64,000 nucleotides of DNA. Source: an uncultured Fluviicola sp. Lineage in GTDB: Bacteria; Bacteroidota; Bacteroidia; Flavobacteriales; Crocinitomicaceae. Made by a program: the position numbers and the translations under genes. This document shows, piece by piece, positions 28,150-36,105 of the stretch. Each line of letters starts with the position of its first letter. Position 1 is the stretch's first letter. The notes under the pieces were generated by a model. It ran no database searches, was not told where the DNA came from, and saw only the letters and a list, made by a program, of their open reading frames with translations. The stretch spans positions 1 to 64,000 of the forward strand of contig NZ_CAMLDC010000014.1 of the NCBI RefSeq assembly GCF_946478805.1, given 5' to 3'.

Positions 28150-28235
28150 AACTAAAAAAGATAAGAGCTCAAGACGGGCGTCTCAAGCTCTTATCACACT
28201 AATCAACCTAACCTACTACTACTGCCACAAAGATA
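28150..28235 (-). ncRNA. Candidate small RNA or leader with terminator hairpin
   Basis: On the minus strand a box TATCTTTG (28235-28228) is followed by GTAGTAGTAGGTTAGGTTG and then by a hairpin with arms ATAAGAGCT...AGACG and CGTCT...AGCTCTTAT (28192-28159; two central mismatches), ending in CTTTTTT. This would yield an RNA of about 70-75 nt ending roughly 80 nt before the RprY-like gene. Alternatively it is a conditional terminator in that gene's leader. Confidence 0.4.
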
Positions 28236-28627
28236 AGCCATAATTACATTGGTTTCGCACTTTTGGGAGAGACTTACAAAAAAGAACAAATAAAGGATTT
28301 AAAGAATGGTTTAAACGAAAGTATAACGCTTACGTTAAATAATTCACTGATCAGTCAATTACATCTAAAATTGAACAGATTAGGTACTAATCAAGTCAGT
28401 TAAAATAAAGCATAAGCAAGTACCTTGCCGAATTAAGATTCCAAGAAAGGGTGTTTTTTTTGCACAAAAAAGAATGGCTTTTCAATGTTGAGTGGATGAA
28501 ATGATTGATGAACGGATTTTTTAACAATTTAATCTAAAACACTAAGTACAAGCCACATTTTCAACTACCTCGTTTTAGTGAACCGAATATAATTCAGGAA
28601 TCTCAGACCCTACTCAAAATACTTTCT

Positions 28628-28635
28628 TACCTTTG
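28628..28635 (+). promoter_or_regulatory. -7 box TACCTTTG of the response regulator gene
   Basis: This is a full match to TAnnTTTG, 24 nt before the ATG at 28660. A -33 element is not clear. Confidence 0.45.
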
Positions 28636-28659
28636 AAAGTATCTAGAAACTGATTAAGA

Positions 28660-29328
28660 ATGGATAAAATTTTAATAGTTGATGATGAAGAGGATATCCG
28701 GGAAATTCTTGGGTACAATCTGAAGAAGGAAGGATTCAAAGTCTTTCTTGCCGAAAACGGTCAATCAGGCATTAGCATATGTAAAGAGGAGAAACCCGAT
28801 TTGGTGATTCTCGATGTGATGATGCCGGGAATGGATGGAATCGAAGTCTGTGACCAAATTCGAAATACAAAAGGGTTAGAAAATGTACTGATCTGTTTTT
28901 TGACAGCCCGCAACGAAGACTATAGTCAAATTGCAGGTTTGGATGCGGGAGCGGATGACTACATCTCAAAACCAATCAAGCCACGCGTTCTTATCAGTCG
29001 CGTTCACGCACTTTTGCGAAGAAAGGAATCTGTTCAGGCAAAACCTTCGGGCACGCCTGACCTGGTCATTAACCGCGAGAAATACCTGGTCATTAAAAAT
29101 GGGGAAACACTTCACCTTCCTAAAAAAGAATTTGAATTACTCTCCCTTTTGGCTTCGCGACCGGAAGTTGTCTTTGAACGCGATGTAATCCTGGAACGTG
29201 TCTGGGGAACCGATATCGTTGTAGGTGACAGGACGATCGATGTCCATGTCAGAAAACTGCGCGAAAAAATCGGTGACGATTATATACAAACTGTTAAAGG
29301 GATTGGATATAAATTCAAAAATATTTGA
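28660..29328 (+). CDS. OmpR/PhoB-family response regulator (orphan)
   Basis: This encodes 222 residues: receiver domain with Asp52 (VILDVMMPG), Thr82 and Lys104 (DDYISKP), and a winged-helix effector (about 128-222, ending TVKGIGYKF). It is clearly a paralogue of the regulator at 53586: the segments LPKKEFEL, DRTIDVH.RKLREK and AGADDYI.KPI.PR are shared. That regulator has a kinase next to it and this one does not. It may share that kinase or have one elsewhere. A palindromic terminator follows at 29361. Confidence 0.92.
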   Translation: MDKILIVDDEEDIREILGYNLKKEGFKVFLAENGQSGISICKEEKPDLVILDVMMPGMDGIEVCDQIRNTKGLENVLICFLTARNEDYSQIAGLDAGADDYISKPIKPRVLISRVHALLRRKESVQAKPSGTPDLVINREKYLVIKNGETLHLPKKEFELLSLLASRPEVVFERDVILERVWGTDIVVGDRTIDVHVRKLREKIGDDYIQTVKGIGYKFKNI

Positions 29329-29360
29329 CCTTCGATTAAGTTCTTTAAGGTTGAGATCTA

Positions 29361-29394
29361 AAAAAAGAGCCGTGATATATCACGGCTCTTTTTT
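29361..29394. terminator. Bidirectional terminator
   Basis: AAAAAAGAGCCGTGA (29361-29375) and TCACGGCTCTTTTTT (29380-29394) form a perfect 15-bp stem with a 4-nt loop. It serves the response regulator (+) and the convergent DUF2490 gene (-), whose stop codon it touches. Confidence 0.92.
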
Positions 29395-30277
29395 AATCTT
29401 TGACTTTTTTAATCCCTTTGAATTTATGGAATTCATCAAATATCCAATAAACGTTTAAGGCCAAATTACTTTCCCAATTCTGTTTTTTATATTCAACAAG
29501 ATCATATTTCGGTTGAACTTGCCATAACAATCCTATTTCCACTTTCATTGGATAGGTGTCTTGACAAATTTTCTTTCCAAACAAGCACACCAAGCGATTT
29601 TGATCGATAATTTTATTATTGGAAACATTCTTTCCCAAACTGATAAATGCTTCATCCCAAATTGCGATATAAGATGATCCTGATTTATTCACAGGAATAT
29701 TTGCTCTTACCAAATAGCGCAGCCTGGACTTTCTTGCATTCGAATAAAATTCTCCGCCTTTGCTAAATACGTCCCTAATTCCGCCTATTGCAGTGTCTTT
29801 CGCGCCTAAATACCTAAACTCGTAACGGTAACGTTGTTGAAATTCAATACGCCCCAGTTTTTGATATAATGTTGCTTGAAGGGTTGTTCGAAACTCATGA
29901 TAATATTTCTGCACACCTTCGCTTCTTGGTGTCCATGATCCCCAATGACCCAATGGAGAAATTGAGAAACGCAATTTCCCGGGAATAGGAAAGTAATGTA
30001 TCCATGGACGCACCACATTCGTTGACATATCTTTAAACAAATTCAAATGTTGACCATTCACAATATTGTTTGCATCACTACCTCTTCTGTATTGATAATC
30101 CACTTGGTACTGCCAAGTCATCTGGTCAGCCTTATTTCTTTTTATCGTACCGTTAAAATTCCCCTCAAACCAAAATGATTTGCGCTGAATATATGTCCTA
30201 CTGTCCGTTGTTTGTGCTTGGGTAATTTGTGGTAAAGTACAAACGACCGTCAAAGAAGAGATAATTAATTGTTTCAT
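29393..30277 (-). CDS. DUF2490 family outer-membrane-like protein
   Basis: This encodes 294 residues with a signal peptide (LIISSLTVVCTLPQITQAQ). The rest alternates aromatic and charged residues in beta-strand rhythm (FRTTLQATLYQKLGRIEFQQRYRYEFRY), ending in an aromatic-rich strand. This fits a small beta-barrel and the DUF2490 family of Bacteroidota. Function unknown. A box TAGTTTTG lies at 30323-30330 on the same strand, 45 nt upstream. Family assignment is from pattern memory and moderately sure. Confidence 0.65.
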   Translation of the reverse strand: MKQLIISSLTVVCTLPQITQAQTTDSRTYIQRKSFWFEGNFNGTIKRNKADQMTWQYQVDYQYRRGSDANNIVNGQHLNLFKDMSTNVVRPWIHYFPIPGKLRFSISPLGHWGSWTPRSEGVQKYYHEFRTTLQATLYQKLGRIEFQQRYRYEFRYLGAKDTAIGGIRDVFSKGGEFYSNARKSRLRYLVRANIPVNKSGSSYIAIWDEAFISLGKNVSNNKIIDQNRLVCLFGKKICQDTYPMKVEIGLLWQVQPKYDLVEYKKQNWESNLALNVYWIFDEFHKFKGIKKVKD

Positions 30278-30662
30278 TTTTAAATTTTTGCTCCTGGATT
30301 AACAAGAATCATTTTCTGAGGGCAAAACTAATGGCTTCACATTGAATTAATATCCAACAAATGATAGTTTAATTTTTTGATAACATTTTTAATATTCCCA
30401 TAACATGAAGGTTCTTTTTGAGCGTTTTTTCGAGCATTATTATCCGTTTCACCCCCATTTATTTTCCTCCAAAAAACCATTTCTTAATATTTACTTAACA
30501 TTGGGGCTGTTTTAAATATCTCAAACACTGATACTTTGGGCTATCAGGCATTACAAATACATTGAAATCTTTCAACTTTACCATTTCGTTAACATTTGCT
30601 TTCCGGGAAACATCCTCAACAAAGTAGAATTACATTTGCGCAACAATATTAAGTTTAGTAAA
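30278..30662. other. 385-bp divergent intergenic region
   Basis: It contains minus-strand TAGTTTTG (30323-30330) for the DUF2490 gene and plus-strand TACATTTG (30631-30638) for the PhoU-like gene. ATAACAT occurs at 30380-30386 and 30400-30406, two helical turns apart. No ORF or RNA gene is seen. Confidence 0.5.
30631..30638 (+). promoter_or_regulatory. -7 box TACATTTG of the phosphate uptake pair
   Basis: This is a full match to TAnnTTTG, 24 nt before the ATG at 30663. It overlaps an alternative in-frame TTG start at 30636, which it rules out. Confidence 0.5.
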
Positions 30663-31307
30663 ATGGCATCAGGATTTTTAAAATTTTTCTTACCAAAAGA
30701 CAAAGTGTTTTATTCCCTATTTGAAGAAGCTTCTCAGAATTTGGAAGCAATCGCCGGGAAGTTGGTATTATGTGTAAACGAATCTGATTACAATAAGAGA
30801 GCATCCATCATTAAGGAAATGGAAGATCTGGAGCATCAAAATGATGATCTGACACATAAAATCTTTGTTGAATTAGGTAGAAATTTCATTACTCCTTTTG
30901 ATCGCGAAGATATTCACTCCTTAGCAACTTCGTTAGATGATATTGCGGATTACATTTATGCTTCTGCAAAGAAAATCAACTTCTACAAAGTGGACCCGAA
31001 CGATTCCGGAATCTTGAAAATGGCAGATGCGATTCACGATGCGGTTTTGGCAGTGAACGCGGCAGTTAAAGAGCTTCGAAATTTGAAAAACACTCAAAAA
31101 ATCGTTGAATGTGTCATCAAAATCAATTATGTTGAAAACCAGGCAGATGATATTTTTGACTTGAGTATTGAAAAGTTATTTGATTCGGATATTGATGCAA
31201 AAGATTTGATCAAGAAACGTGAAATCTATCAAATCATGGAGGTTGCAACGGATAAATGTGAAGACGCAGGAAATGTCATCGAATCCATCGTTGTAAAATA
31301 CGCTTAA
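30663..31307 (+). CDS. PhoU-like DUF47 protein, PiT accessory
   Basis: This encodes 214 residues, all helical, with no membrane segment. Repeated acidic metal-site patterns of DUF47/PhoU proteins are seen (EMEDLEHQND near 50, SLDDIADYIYASAKK near 95, YVENQADDIFD near 158). Such proteins are regularly encoded just upstream of PiT transporters and are thought to regulate them. Here the gap to the transporter is 26 bp. The ATG at 30663 was chosen over TTG 30636 because the promoter box covers the latter. Confidence 0.9.
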   Translation: MASGFLKFFLPKDKVFYSLFEEASQNLEAIAGKLVLCVNESDYNKRASIIKEMEDLEHQNDDLTHKIFVELGRNFITPFDREDIHSLATSLDDIADYIYASAKKINFYKVDPNDSGILKMADAIHDAVLAVNAAVKELRNLKNTQKIVECVIKINYVENQADDIFDLSIEKLFDSDIDAKDLIKKREIYQIMEVATDKCEDAGNVIESIVVKYA

Positions 31308-31333
31308 TACTAATTGGTAAACCAACTAAAGAT

Positions 31334-32809
31334 ATGTTTACACTATTAATTGTCATCATTGTCATTGCCTTATTATTTGATTTGGTAAATGGATTTCATG
31401 ATGCTGCAAATTCAATCGCCACGGTTGTTTCCACCAAAGTACTTACTCCATTTCAAGCTGTTGTCTGGGCAGCTCTTTTTAACGTTGTCGCTTTCTGGGT
31501 ATTCGATATGAGTGTCGGAAATACGGTAGCAAAAACAGTCGACAATAGCGCTATTGATTTATATGTGATCCTAGCCGGATTAATCGCAGCAATGATTTGG
31601 AATCTGTTAACCTGGTGGCTGGGGATTCCATCCTCTTCATCCCACACTTTGATCGGGGGATTTGCCGGTGCTGCTGTCGCTCATGCCGGATTTGATGTGA
31701 TCGCTTCCGCAGAGATCATTAAAGTCACTTTATTCATTTTCCTTGCACCATTTATCGGTGGTATCATTGCCTTCGTAATCGCCATGATTACAGTAAGCAG
31801 GAGTTTCGCTAAAAAGATGATCTCCATCTTGATTCTTTCCACCGTGACTTTTTTCATCATGGATTACATGGTGGAATACCTGGATGTCAAACCGGTTATG
31901 ATGTATATTGTCATGGGAATGATCCTCCTGTTTATCCTCACGTATACCTGGTACCAGATTGTTCATGGAAAACGTCAAACTGCCATGAAAGAATCAAACA
32001 TGTACAAGAAATTACAATTACTTTCATCCGCTGCCTTTTCACTAGGACATGGTGGCGCAGACTCTCAAAAAGTAATGGGTATTATTTGTGCAGCATTGAT
32101 GGTATTCGCAAATTCGCAACGCAATGAACAAGGACAAATTACAGGAGAGATTCCTAAAATGTTCCAGATTTCAGAAGTATTCCAAATTGAGTTCGAGGAT
32201 GCAGATGGAAAAAAGGCGAAGTTCAAACCAGAATACACAAAGGATATTGATTCCTTGAAGATCGAAAAGGAAGATCACATTTTGATTTACACGAAGGGTG
32301 AGGATATTTACGATGCAAAAACGCACGATATCATCTTCAAAGGAAAACAGTTGAATAAAGAATACATGGAAGCAAGTATCTTTAATGACTACGTGAACAA
32401 AGAAGGAGAAATTCGCAAAGGACACAAAATCAAGGCGAAAGTGAATTCCGAAACAATGCCGGGCTGGATTGCCTTTTCCTGTTACCTGATGATCGGTTTA
32501 GGTACTATGATGGGAGGATGGAAAATTGTGAAAACCATGGGAACAAAAATCACCAAAGTAACTCCACTGGAAGGTGTTTGTGCTGAAACAGCAGGTGCTT
32601 TGACTTTGTTTACCGTATCTAACTTAGGTATTCCGGTTTCAACAACACATACCATTACCGGATCCATCATTGGTGTTGGAGCGACAAAACGTTTGAGTGC
32701 TGTTCGCTGGGGTGTGACAATCAACTTGCTTTGGGCGTGGATCCTGACCATTCCGGTTTCAGGTTTATTGGCCGCAGGAATTTATTATATCACAAAGTTG
32801 TTTCATTAA
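31334..32809 (+). CDS. Inorganic phosphate transporter, PiT family
   Basis: This encodes 491 residues with about ten to eleven hydrophobic helices in two inverted halves. The duplicated PiT signature is seen as GFHDAANSIATVV near residue 20 and as STTHTITGSIIGVGATKR near 435. Between the halves (about 255-370) lies a long hydrophilic, Lys/Glu-rich cytoplasmic segment. PiT proteins import phosphate with protons or sodium. The PhoU-like gene upstream supports the assignment. A terminator follows at 32831. Confidence 0.93.
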   Translation: MFTLLIVIIVIALLFDLVNGFHDAANSIATVVSTKVLTPFQAVVWAALFNVVAFWVFDMSVGNTVAKTVDNSAIDLYVILAGLIAAMIWNLLTWWLGIPSSSSHTLIGGFAGAAVAHAGFDVIASAEIIKVTLFIFLAPFIGGIIAFVIAMITVSRSFAKKMISILILSTVTFFIMDYMVEYLDVKPVMMYIVMGMILLFILTYTWYQIVHGKRQTAMKESNMYKKLQLLSSAAFSLGHGGADSQKVMGIICAALMVFANSQRNEQGQITGEIPKMFQISEVFQIEFEDADGKKAKFKPEYTKDIDSLKIEKEDHILIYTKGEDIYDAKTHDIIFKGKQLNKEYMEASIFNDYVNKEGEIRKGHKIKAKVNSETMPGWIAFSCYLMIGLGTMMGGWKIVKTMGTKITKVTPLEGVCAETAGALTLFTVSNLGIPVSTTHTITGSIIGVGATKRLSAVRWGVTINLLWAWILTIPVSGLLAAGIYYITKLFH

Positions 32810-32830
32810 ACATCAGATAATTTATGAAAG

Positions 32831-32862
32831 AAAACTCTCATCCTTGTGATGGGAGTTTTTTT
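32831..32862 (+). terminator. Terminator after the phosphate transporter
   Basis: AAAACTCTCATC (32831-32842) pairs with GATGGGAGTTTT (32848-32859) with one G-U pair and a 5-nt loop, followed by a T-run. Confidence 0.85.
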
Positions 32863-32910
32863 TGTAACTAGTTTTATGAATTCACGTTTACAAAAGCAAA
32901 ATTTACTCCT

Positions 32911-33837
32911 ATGAAAATTTCCCTGATTTCTATTTCTATCCTTGCCGCGATCGCATTCTTTTCTTTTTCAAAACCCGGAAAACCTGTTTTGGATTTGGCC
33001 GGGTTAAAAAATGCAACAAAAGTCGGGTTTTCTTATATCCCTCCCGGAAAAACAGTCATGGGAACCGATACGATCTCTTGTGATGGTTTTTTCATATCGA
33101 AAAAGGAAGTTTCCAATTTCTATTATCAGGAATATTTAGATGATTTGAAAAAGGCAGGGAAAATGGAGGAATATCGATTGGCACTGGTTGATTCCGCAAA
33201 ATGGAATTCAGCTTACTTTAAGGGAGATAAATACGTCCAGCACTATTTTAGCCATAAAGCATACAAATATTATCCTGTGGTAAATCTAACACGTCAACAA
33301 GCAGAAAAATATTGTGAATGGTTGACGCAGGTTTGGCGTAAATACACCCAAAACCAAAGCCTCGTCTTTCGTTTGCCCAAAAGAGCCGAATTTCTTCGTG
33401 CAGCGAATGGAACCAGTTTGTGCAGACCTTATGCGTGGAATTCTCCTTACATAAGATCTCAAAATGGGAAAATGATGGCTAATTTCTTACAAATTGATGG
33501 CGGAGCTATCACCCGAGATACCATTACGGGGAAATTCAAAGTAACAGGTACCTATTTCGATCTCCTTGGAAACGGAGCAGAATATGCAGATGTAACCGCG
33601 CCGGTTGAATCCTACTTTCCGAATGAATTCGGGATCTATAATTTAAATGGGAATGTTTCCGAAATGGTTTTCGAGCAAAATATAGCTGTTGGTGGTGATT
33701 GGCATTCTCCGGGATATGATATCCGCAATGAGAGCACCAAGAAATTTACAGAAGCAAATCCGATGGTCGGTTTCAGACCGGTTATGACCTTTCTGGAAAG
33801 TTCAAACAGTGAAAAAGGTTCCAAGGGTTCCAAGTAA
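32911..33837 (+). CDS. Secreted SUMF1/FGE-sulfatase-fold protein
   Basis: This encodes 308 residues with an N-terminal signal segment. The fold markers are FSYIPPGKTVMGTD near 45, PVVNLTRQQAEKYCEWL near 120, FRLPKRAEFLRAA near 152 and NLNGNVSEMV...VGGDWHS...VGFRPV near 245-295. The Cys pair needed for formylglycine-generating activity is absent from the C-terminal segment, so this is probably a structural relative, as are GldJ and GldK. It lacks a clear lipobox. The last residues (KGSKGSK) come from simple repeat DNA. Confidence 0.8.
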   Translation: MKISLISISILAAIAFFSFSKPGKPVLDLAGLKNATKVGFSYIPPGKTVMGTDTISCDGFFISKKEVSNFYYQEYLDDLKKAGKMEEYRLALVDSAKWNSAYFKGDKYVQHYFSHKAYKYYPVVNLTRQQAEKYCEWLTQVWRKYTQNQSLVFRLPKRAEFLRAANGTSLCRPYAWNSPYIRSQNGKMMANFLQIDGGAITRDTITGKFKVTGTYFDLLGNGAEYADVTAPVESYFPNEFGIYNLNGNVSEMVFEQNIAVGGDWHSPGYDIRNESTKKFTEANPMVGFRPVMTFLESSNSEKGSKGSK

Positions 33838-33923
33838 GAAGTTTAAGTAAATCTATTTTGAACTTTTGATCCCGATAGTTATCAGGATTTGAACTTTTGA
33901 ACTTTTTGAACCTTCATTTTGAA
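33818..33923 (+). repeat. Short direct repeats at and after the SUMF1 gene end
   Basis: GGTTCCAAG is repeated across the end of the coding region. TTGAACTTTTGA-type units then recur at about 33857-33923. This resembles the low-complexity ttgaac strings common between Bacteroidota genes. Confidence 0.55.
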
Positions 33924-33924
33924 C

Positions 33925-33932
33925 TATATTTG
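33925..33932 (+). promoter_or_regulatory. -7 box TATATTTG of the MazG-like gene
   Basis: This is a full consensus match, 16 nt before the ATG at 33949. An upstream in-frame TTG (33919) lies before it and is not the likely start. Confidence 0.5.
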
Positions 33933-33948
33933 TAAAAACACAAGAACA

Positions 33949-34341
33949 ATGACACTCAAAGAAACCATTTCAGCGGTTGAAACTTTTCACAATGCGTTCA
34001 ACATCCAGAATAATTACGAACCGACAGCACAATTGTCCGAAGCCGATATCACTCTTCGTTACAACTTGATGAAAGAAGAAAACGAAGAGTACCTGGAAGC
34101 TGCAAAAAATGGGGATCTGGTAGAAATCGCCGATGCTTTGGGCGATCAATTGTACATCTTGTGCGGAACAATACTAAAACACGGGTTACAAGACAAAATT
34201 GCAGAAGTTTTTGAGGAGATTCAACGCTCAAATATGAGTAAACTGGATGCGAATGGCTCACCTATTTACCGTGAAGATGGAAAAGTCCTGAAATCCGAAT
34301 TGTATTTCAAACCGAACATCTTAGCTGTTTTGGACAAATAG
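33949..34341 (+). CDS. MazG/PRA-PH-like nucleotide pyrophosphohydrolase
   Basis: This encodes 130 helical residues with the all-alpha NTP pyrophosphatase metal motif: KEENEEYLEA near residue 42 followed by EIADALGDQLY near 60 (ExxE ... ExxD arrangement). Relatives hydrolyse non-canonical NTPs or phosphoribosyl-ATP. There are no histidine genes nearby, so a house-cleaning role is more likely than HisE. The Nudix gene starts 1 bp after its stop. Confidence 0.85.
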   Translation: MTLKETISAVETFHNAFNIQNNYEPTAQLSEADITLRYNLMKEENEEYLEAAKNGDLVEIADALGDQLYILCGTILKHGLQDKIAEVFEEIQRSNMSKLDANGSPIYREDGKVLKSELYFKPNILAVLDK

Positions 34342-34342
34342 G

Positions 34343-34768
34343 ATGCAGCGTTTCAATATTCGTGTTTACGGGATTTGCATCAATGAAAGACAGGAAATTC
34401 TGCTTTCAGATGAGTCACATCGGGATTGGAATTTCACGAAATTTCCGGGAGGTGGATTGGAATTTGGAGAAGGAATGACTGATTGCCTGAAACGCGAATT
34501 TCAGGAGGAATTCAACCTGGAAATTCAAATTGGTGAATTGTTTTACCTGACCGATTTTTTTCAGGTTTCGGCATTCTCCGAAAACGATCAGGTTGTCTCT
34601 ATTTATTATTTGATCCAAGCAGACCTGGAAGCTTTGGATCAACTTGTGAATGATCAGGCAGGCGAAGAAAAACTGCATTGGATAAAGCTTTCTGAATTAA
34701 CAGCCGAGCTGATCACTTTTCCAATTGATAAGATTGTAGCACAAAAACTATTGACTCTTCATAAATGA
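34343..34768 (+). CDS. Nudix hydrolase
   Basis: This encodes 141 residues with a Nudix box at about residues 38-60: GGLEFGE, then KREFQEEFNLEI. The box fits GX5EX7REUXEEXGU except that the last Gly is Asn. The metal-binding Glu residues are kept, so it should be active on a nucleoside diphosphate derivative; substrate unknown. It sits directly behind a MazG-like gene, which suggests a pair that cleans nucleotide pools. Confidence 0.88.
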   Translation: MQRFNIRVYGICINERQEILLSDESHRDWNFTKFPGGGLEFGEGMTDCLKREFQEEFNLEIQIGELFYLTDFFQVSAFSENDQVVSIYYLIQADLEALDQLVNDQAGEEKLHWIKLSELTAELITFPIDKIVAQKLLTLHK

Positions 34769-34965
34769 CTTGGTGAGGAGTTGCAAACCTGGCAATTACT
34801 CGTTGAATTGAAGAATCTTTAGAAGAAAACCATTTAAATAAATTAATTTTATCCGATTTTTGATCATATAAATTTCTTTTTAGAAAACAGGTTTGCAGCG
34901 TAAACAATAAAATAATCGGATTGTTTGCAGTGATTGAGGTAGTGAGGAAGCGTTAAACTAAGAGA

Positions 34966-36105
34966 ATGAACAAAAAAATACTAGTTGTTTTCGGTACAAG
35001 ACCCGAAGCTATAAAAATGGCTCCATTGATTAAAGAACTTCAATCATATAGGGATCATTTTGAGGTGCGCATTTGTGTTACGGCACAACATCGTGAAATG
35101 CTCGACCAAGTCATGCTCTTTTTTAATTTAACTCCCGATTATGACTTGGATCTGATGAAACCGAATCAGAATTTGTTCCAACTGACTGCCGATATCGTCA
35201 GCGAATTAAAAGCTGTTTTTGATTCCTACGAACCGGACTTTACATTCGTCCATGGTGACACCACCACCACTTTCAGCGCAAGTTTAGCTGCATTTTATTC
35301 AGGATCGCGTGTTTTCCACGTGGAGGCCGGTTTACGGACCAATGATAAGCACTCTCCTTTTCCGGAGGAAATGAACCGTCAATTAACAACCCGGTTGACG
35401 GATCTTCATTTTGCTCCAACTGAAGAAGCAAAACAGAATCTCCTGAAGGAGAATGTGCCGGAAAAATCGATCTTTGTAACTGGAAATACAGTAATTGATG
35501 CGCTTTTGCAGAGTGTGGAAAAAGTGAAATCAAATCCGAGTAAACTAATCATTGATCTTTCAGGCAAATTGGGGAATAAAGACGTGATTCTGGTAACCGG
35601 GCACCGGAGGGAAAACCATGGTGAGGGATTCATGAATATTTGTCAGGCTTTGAAGGAAATTGCGGAAAGTTATCCGGATCTTTGGATTGTTTATCCTGTA
35701 CATCTAAATCCAAACGTACAGCAACCCGTTTACAGCTTACTGGGTACTACTGAGAATATTTTATTGATAGACCCATTGGATTATCCTGATTTTATCTGGA
35801 TGATGGACCGATCAAAACTAATTATTACAGACAGCGGTGGCGTACAGGAAGAAGCTCCAAGTCTCGGAAAACCCGTGCTTGTTATGCGGGATACAACGGA
35901 GAGACCTGAAGCTGTTGTTGCCGGAACGGTCAAATTGGTTGGGACGAACACAGATTCAATTGTTTCAGAAGTCAGAAACCTGCTTTCCAATAAGGATTAT
36001 TATATGAAAATGAGTCAGTCACATAATCCGTATGGCGATGGCAAAGCCTGTGAGCGAATTGTAAAACATATTATGGACAGCATTTCGTCCGACACTATAC
36101 AATGA
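34966..36105 (+). CDS. wecB: UDP-N-acetylglucosamine 2-epimerase (non-hydrolysing)
   Basis: This interconverts UDP-GlcNAc and UDP-ManNAc to supply ManNAc-type sugars for surface polysaccharide. The 379 residues match the family: VFGTRPEAIKMAPL at the start, HVEAGLRTND near 110, LVTGHRRENHGEG near 208, and TDSGGVQEEAPSLGKPVL with TTERPE near 285-310. It is first of the polysaccharide cluster, 197 bp after the Nudix gene, and overlaps the flippase by 4 bp. The usual partner dehydrogenase WecC is not in the window. Confidence 0.95.
   Translation: MNKKILVVFGTRPEAIKMAPLIKELQSYRDHFEVRICVTAQHREMLDQVMLFFNLTPDYDLDLMKPNQNLFQLTADIVSELKAVFDSYEPDFTFVHGDTTTTFSASLAAFYSGSRVFHVEAGLRTNDKHSPFPEEMNRQLTTRLTDLHFAPTEEAKQNLLKENVPEKSIFVTGNTVIDALLQSVEKVKSNPSKLIIDLSGKLGNKDVILVTGHRRENHGEGFMNICQALKEIAESYPDLWIVYPVHLNPNVQQPVYSLLGTTENILLIDPLDYPDFIWMMDRSKLIITDSGGVQEEAPSLGKPVLVMRDTTERPEAVVAGTVKLVGTNTDSIVSEVRNLLSNKDYYMKMSQSHNPYGDGKACERIVKHIMDSISSDTIQ

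Larger units (their letters stand above)
28074..28659. other. 586-bp intergenic region between divergent regulator genes
   Basis: It contains a minus-strand -7 box candidate (28228-28235), a terminator-like hairpin (28159-28192) and a plus-strand -7 box candidate for the right-hand regulator (28628-28635). A short inverted repeat GGTACT/AGTACC lies at 28383-28388 and 28419-28424. No ORF with coding character is seen. The remainder is AT-rich and featureless to my reading. Confidence 0.55.

Noticed and set aside
28200..28246. Plus-strand Leu- or Tyr-rich leader (CTACTACTACTG / TACTACTACTGC)
   Set aside because: No start codon in either frame precedes it before a stop, and no biosynthetic gene follows on that strand.
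30380..30406. ATAACAT direct repeats as a phosphate-responsive operator before the PiT pair
   Set aside because: The sequence is AT-rich, the repeats are nearly 230 bp from the -7 box, and no known Bacteroidota Pho box matches from memory.
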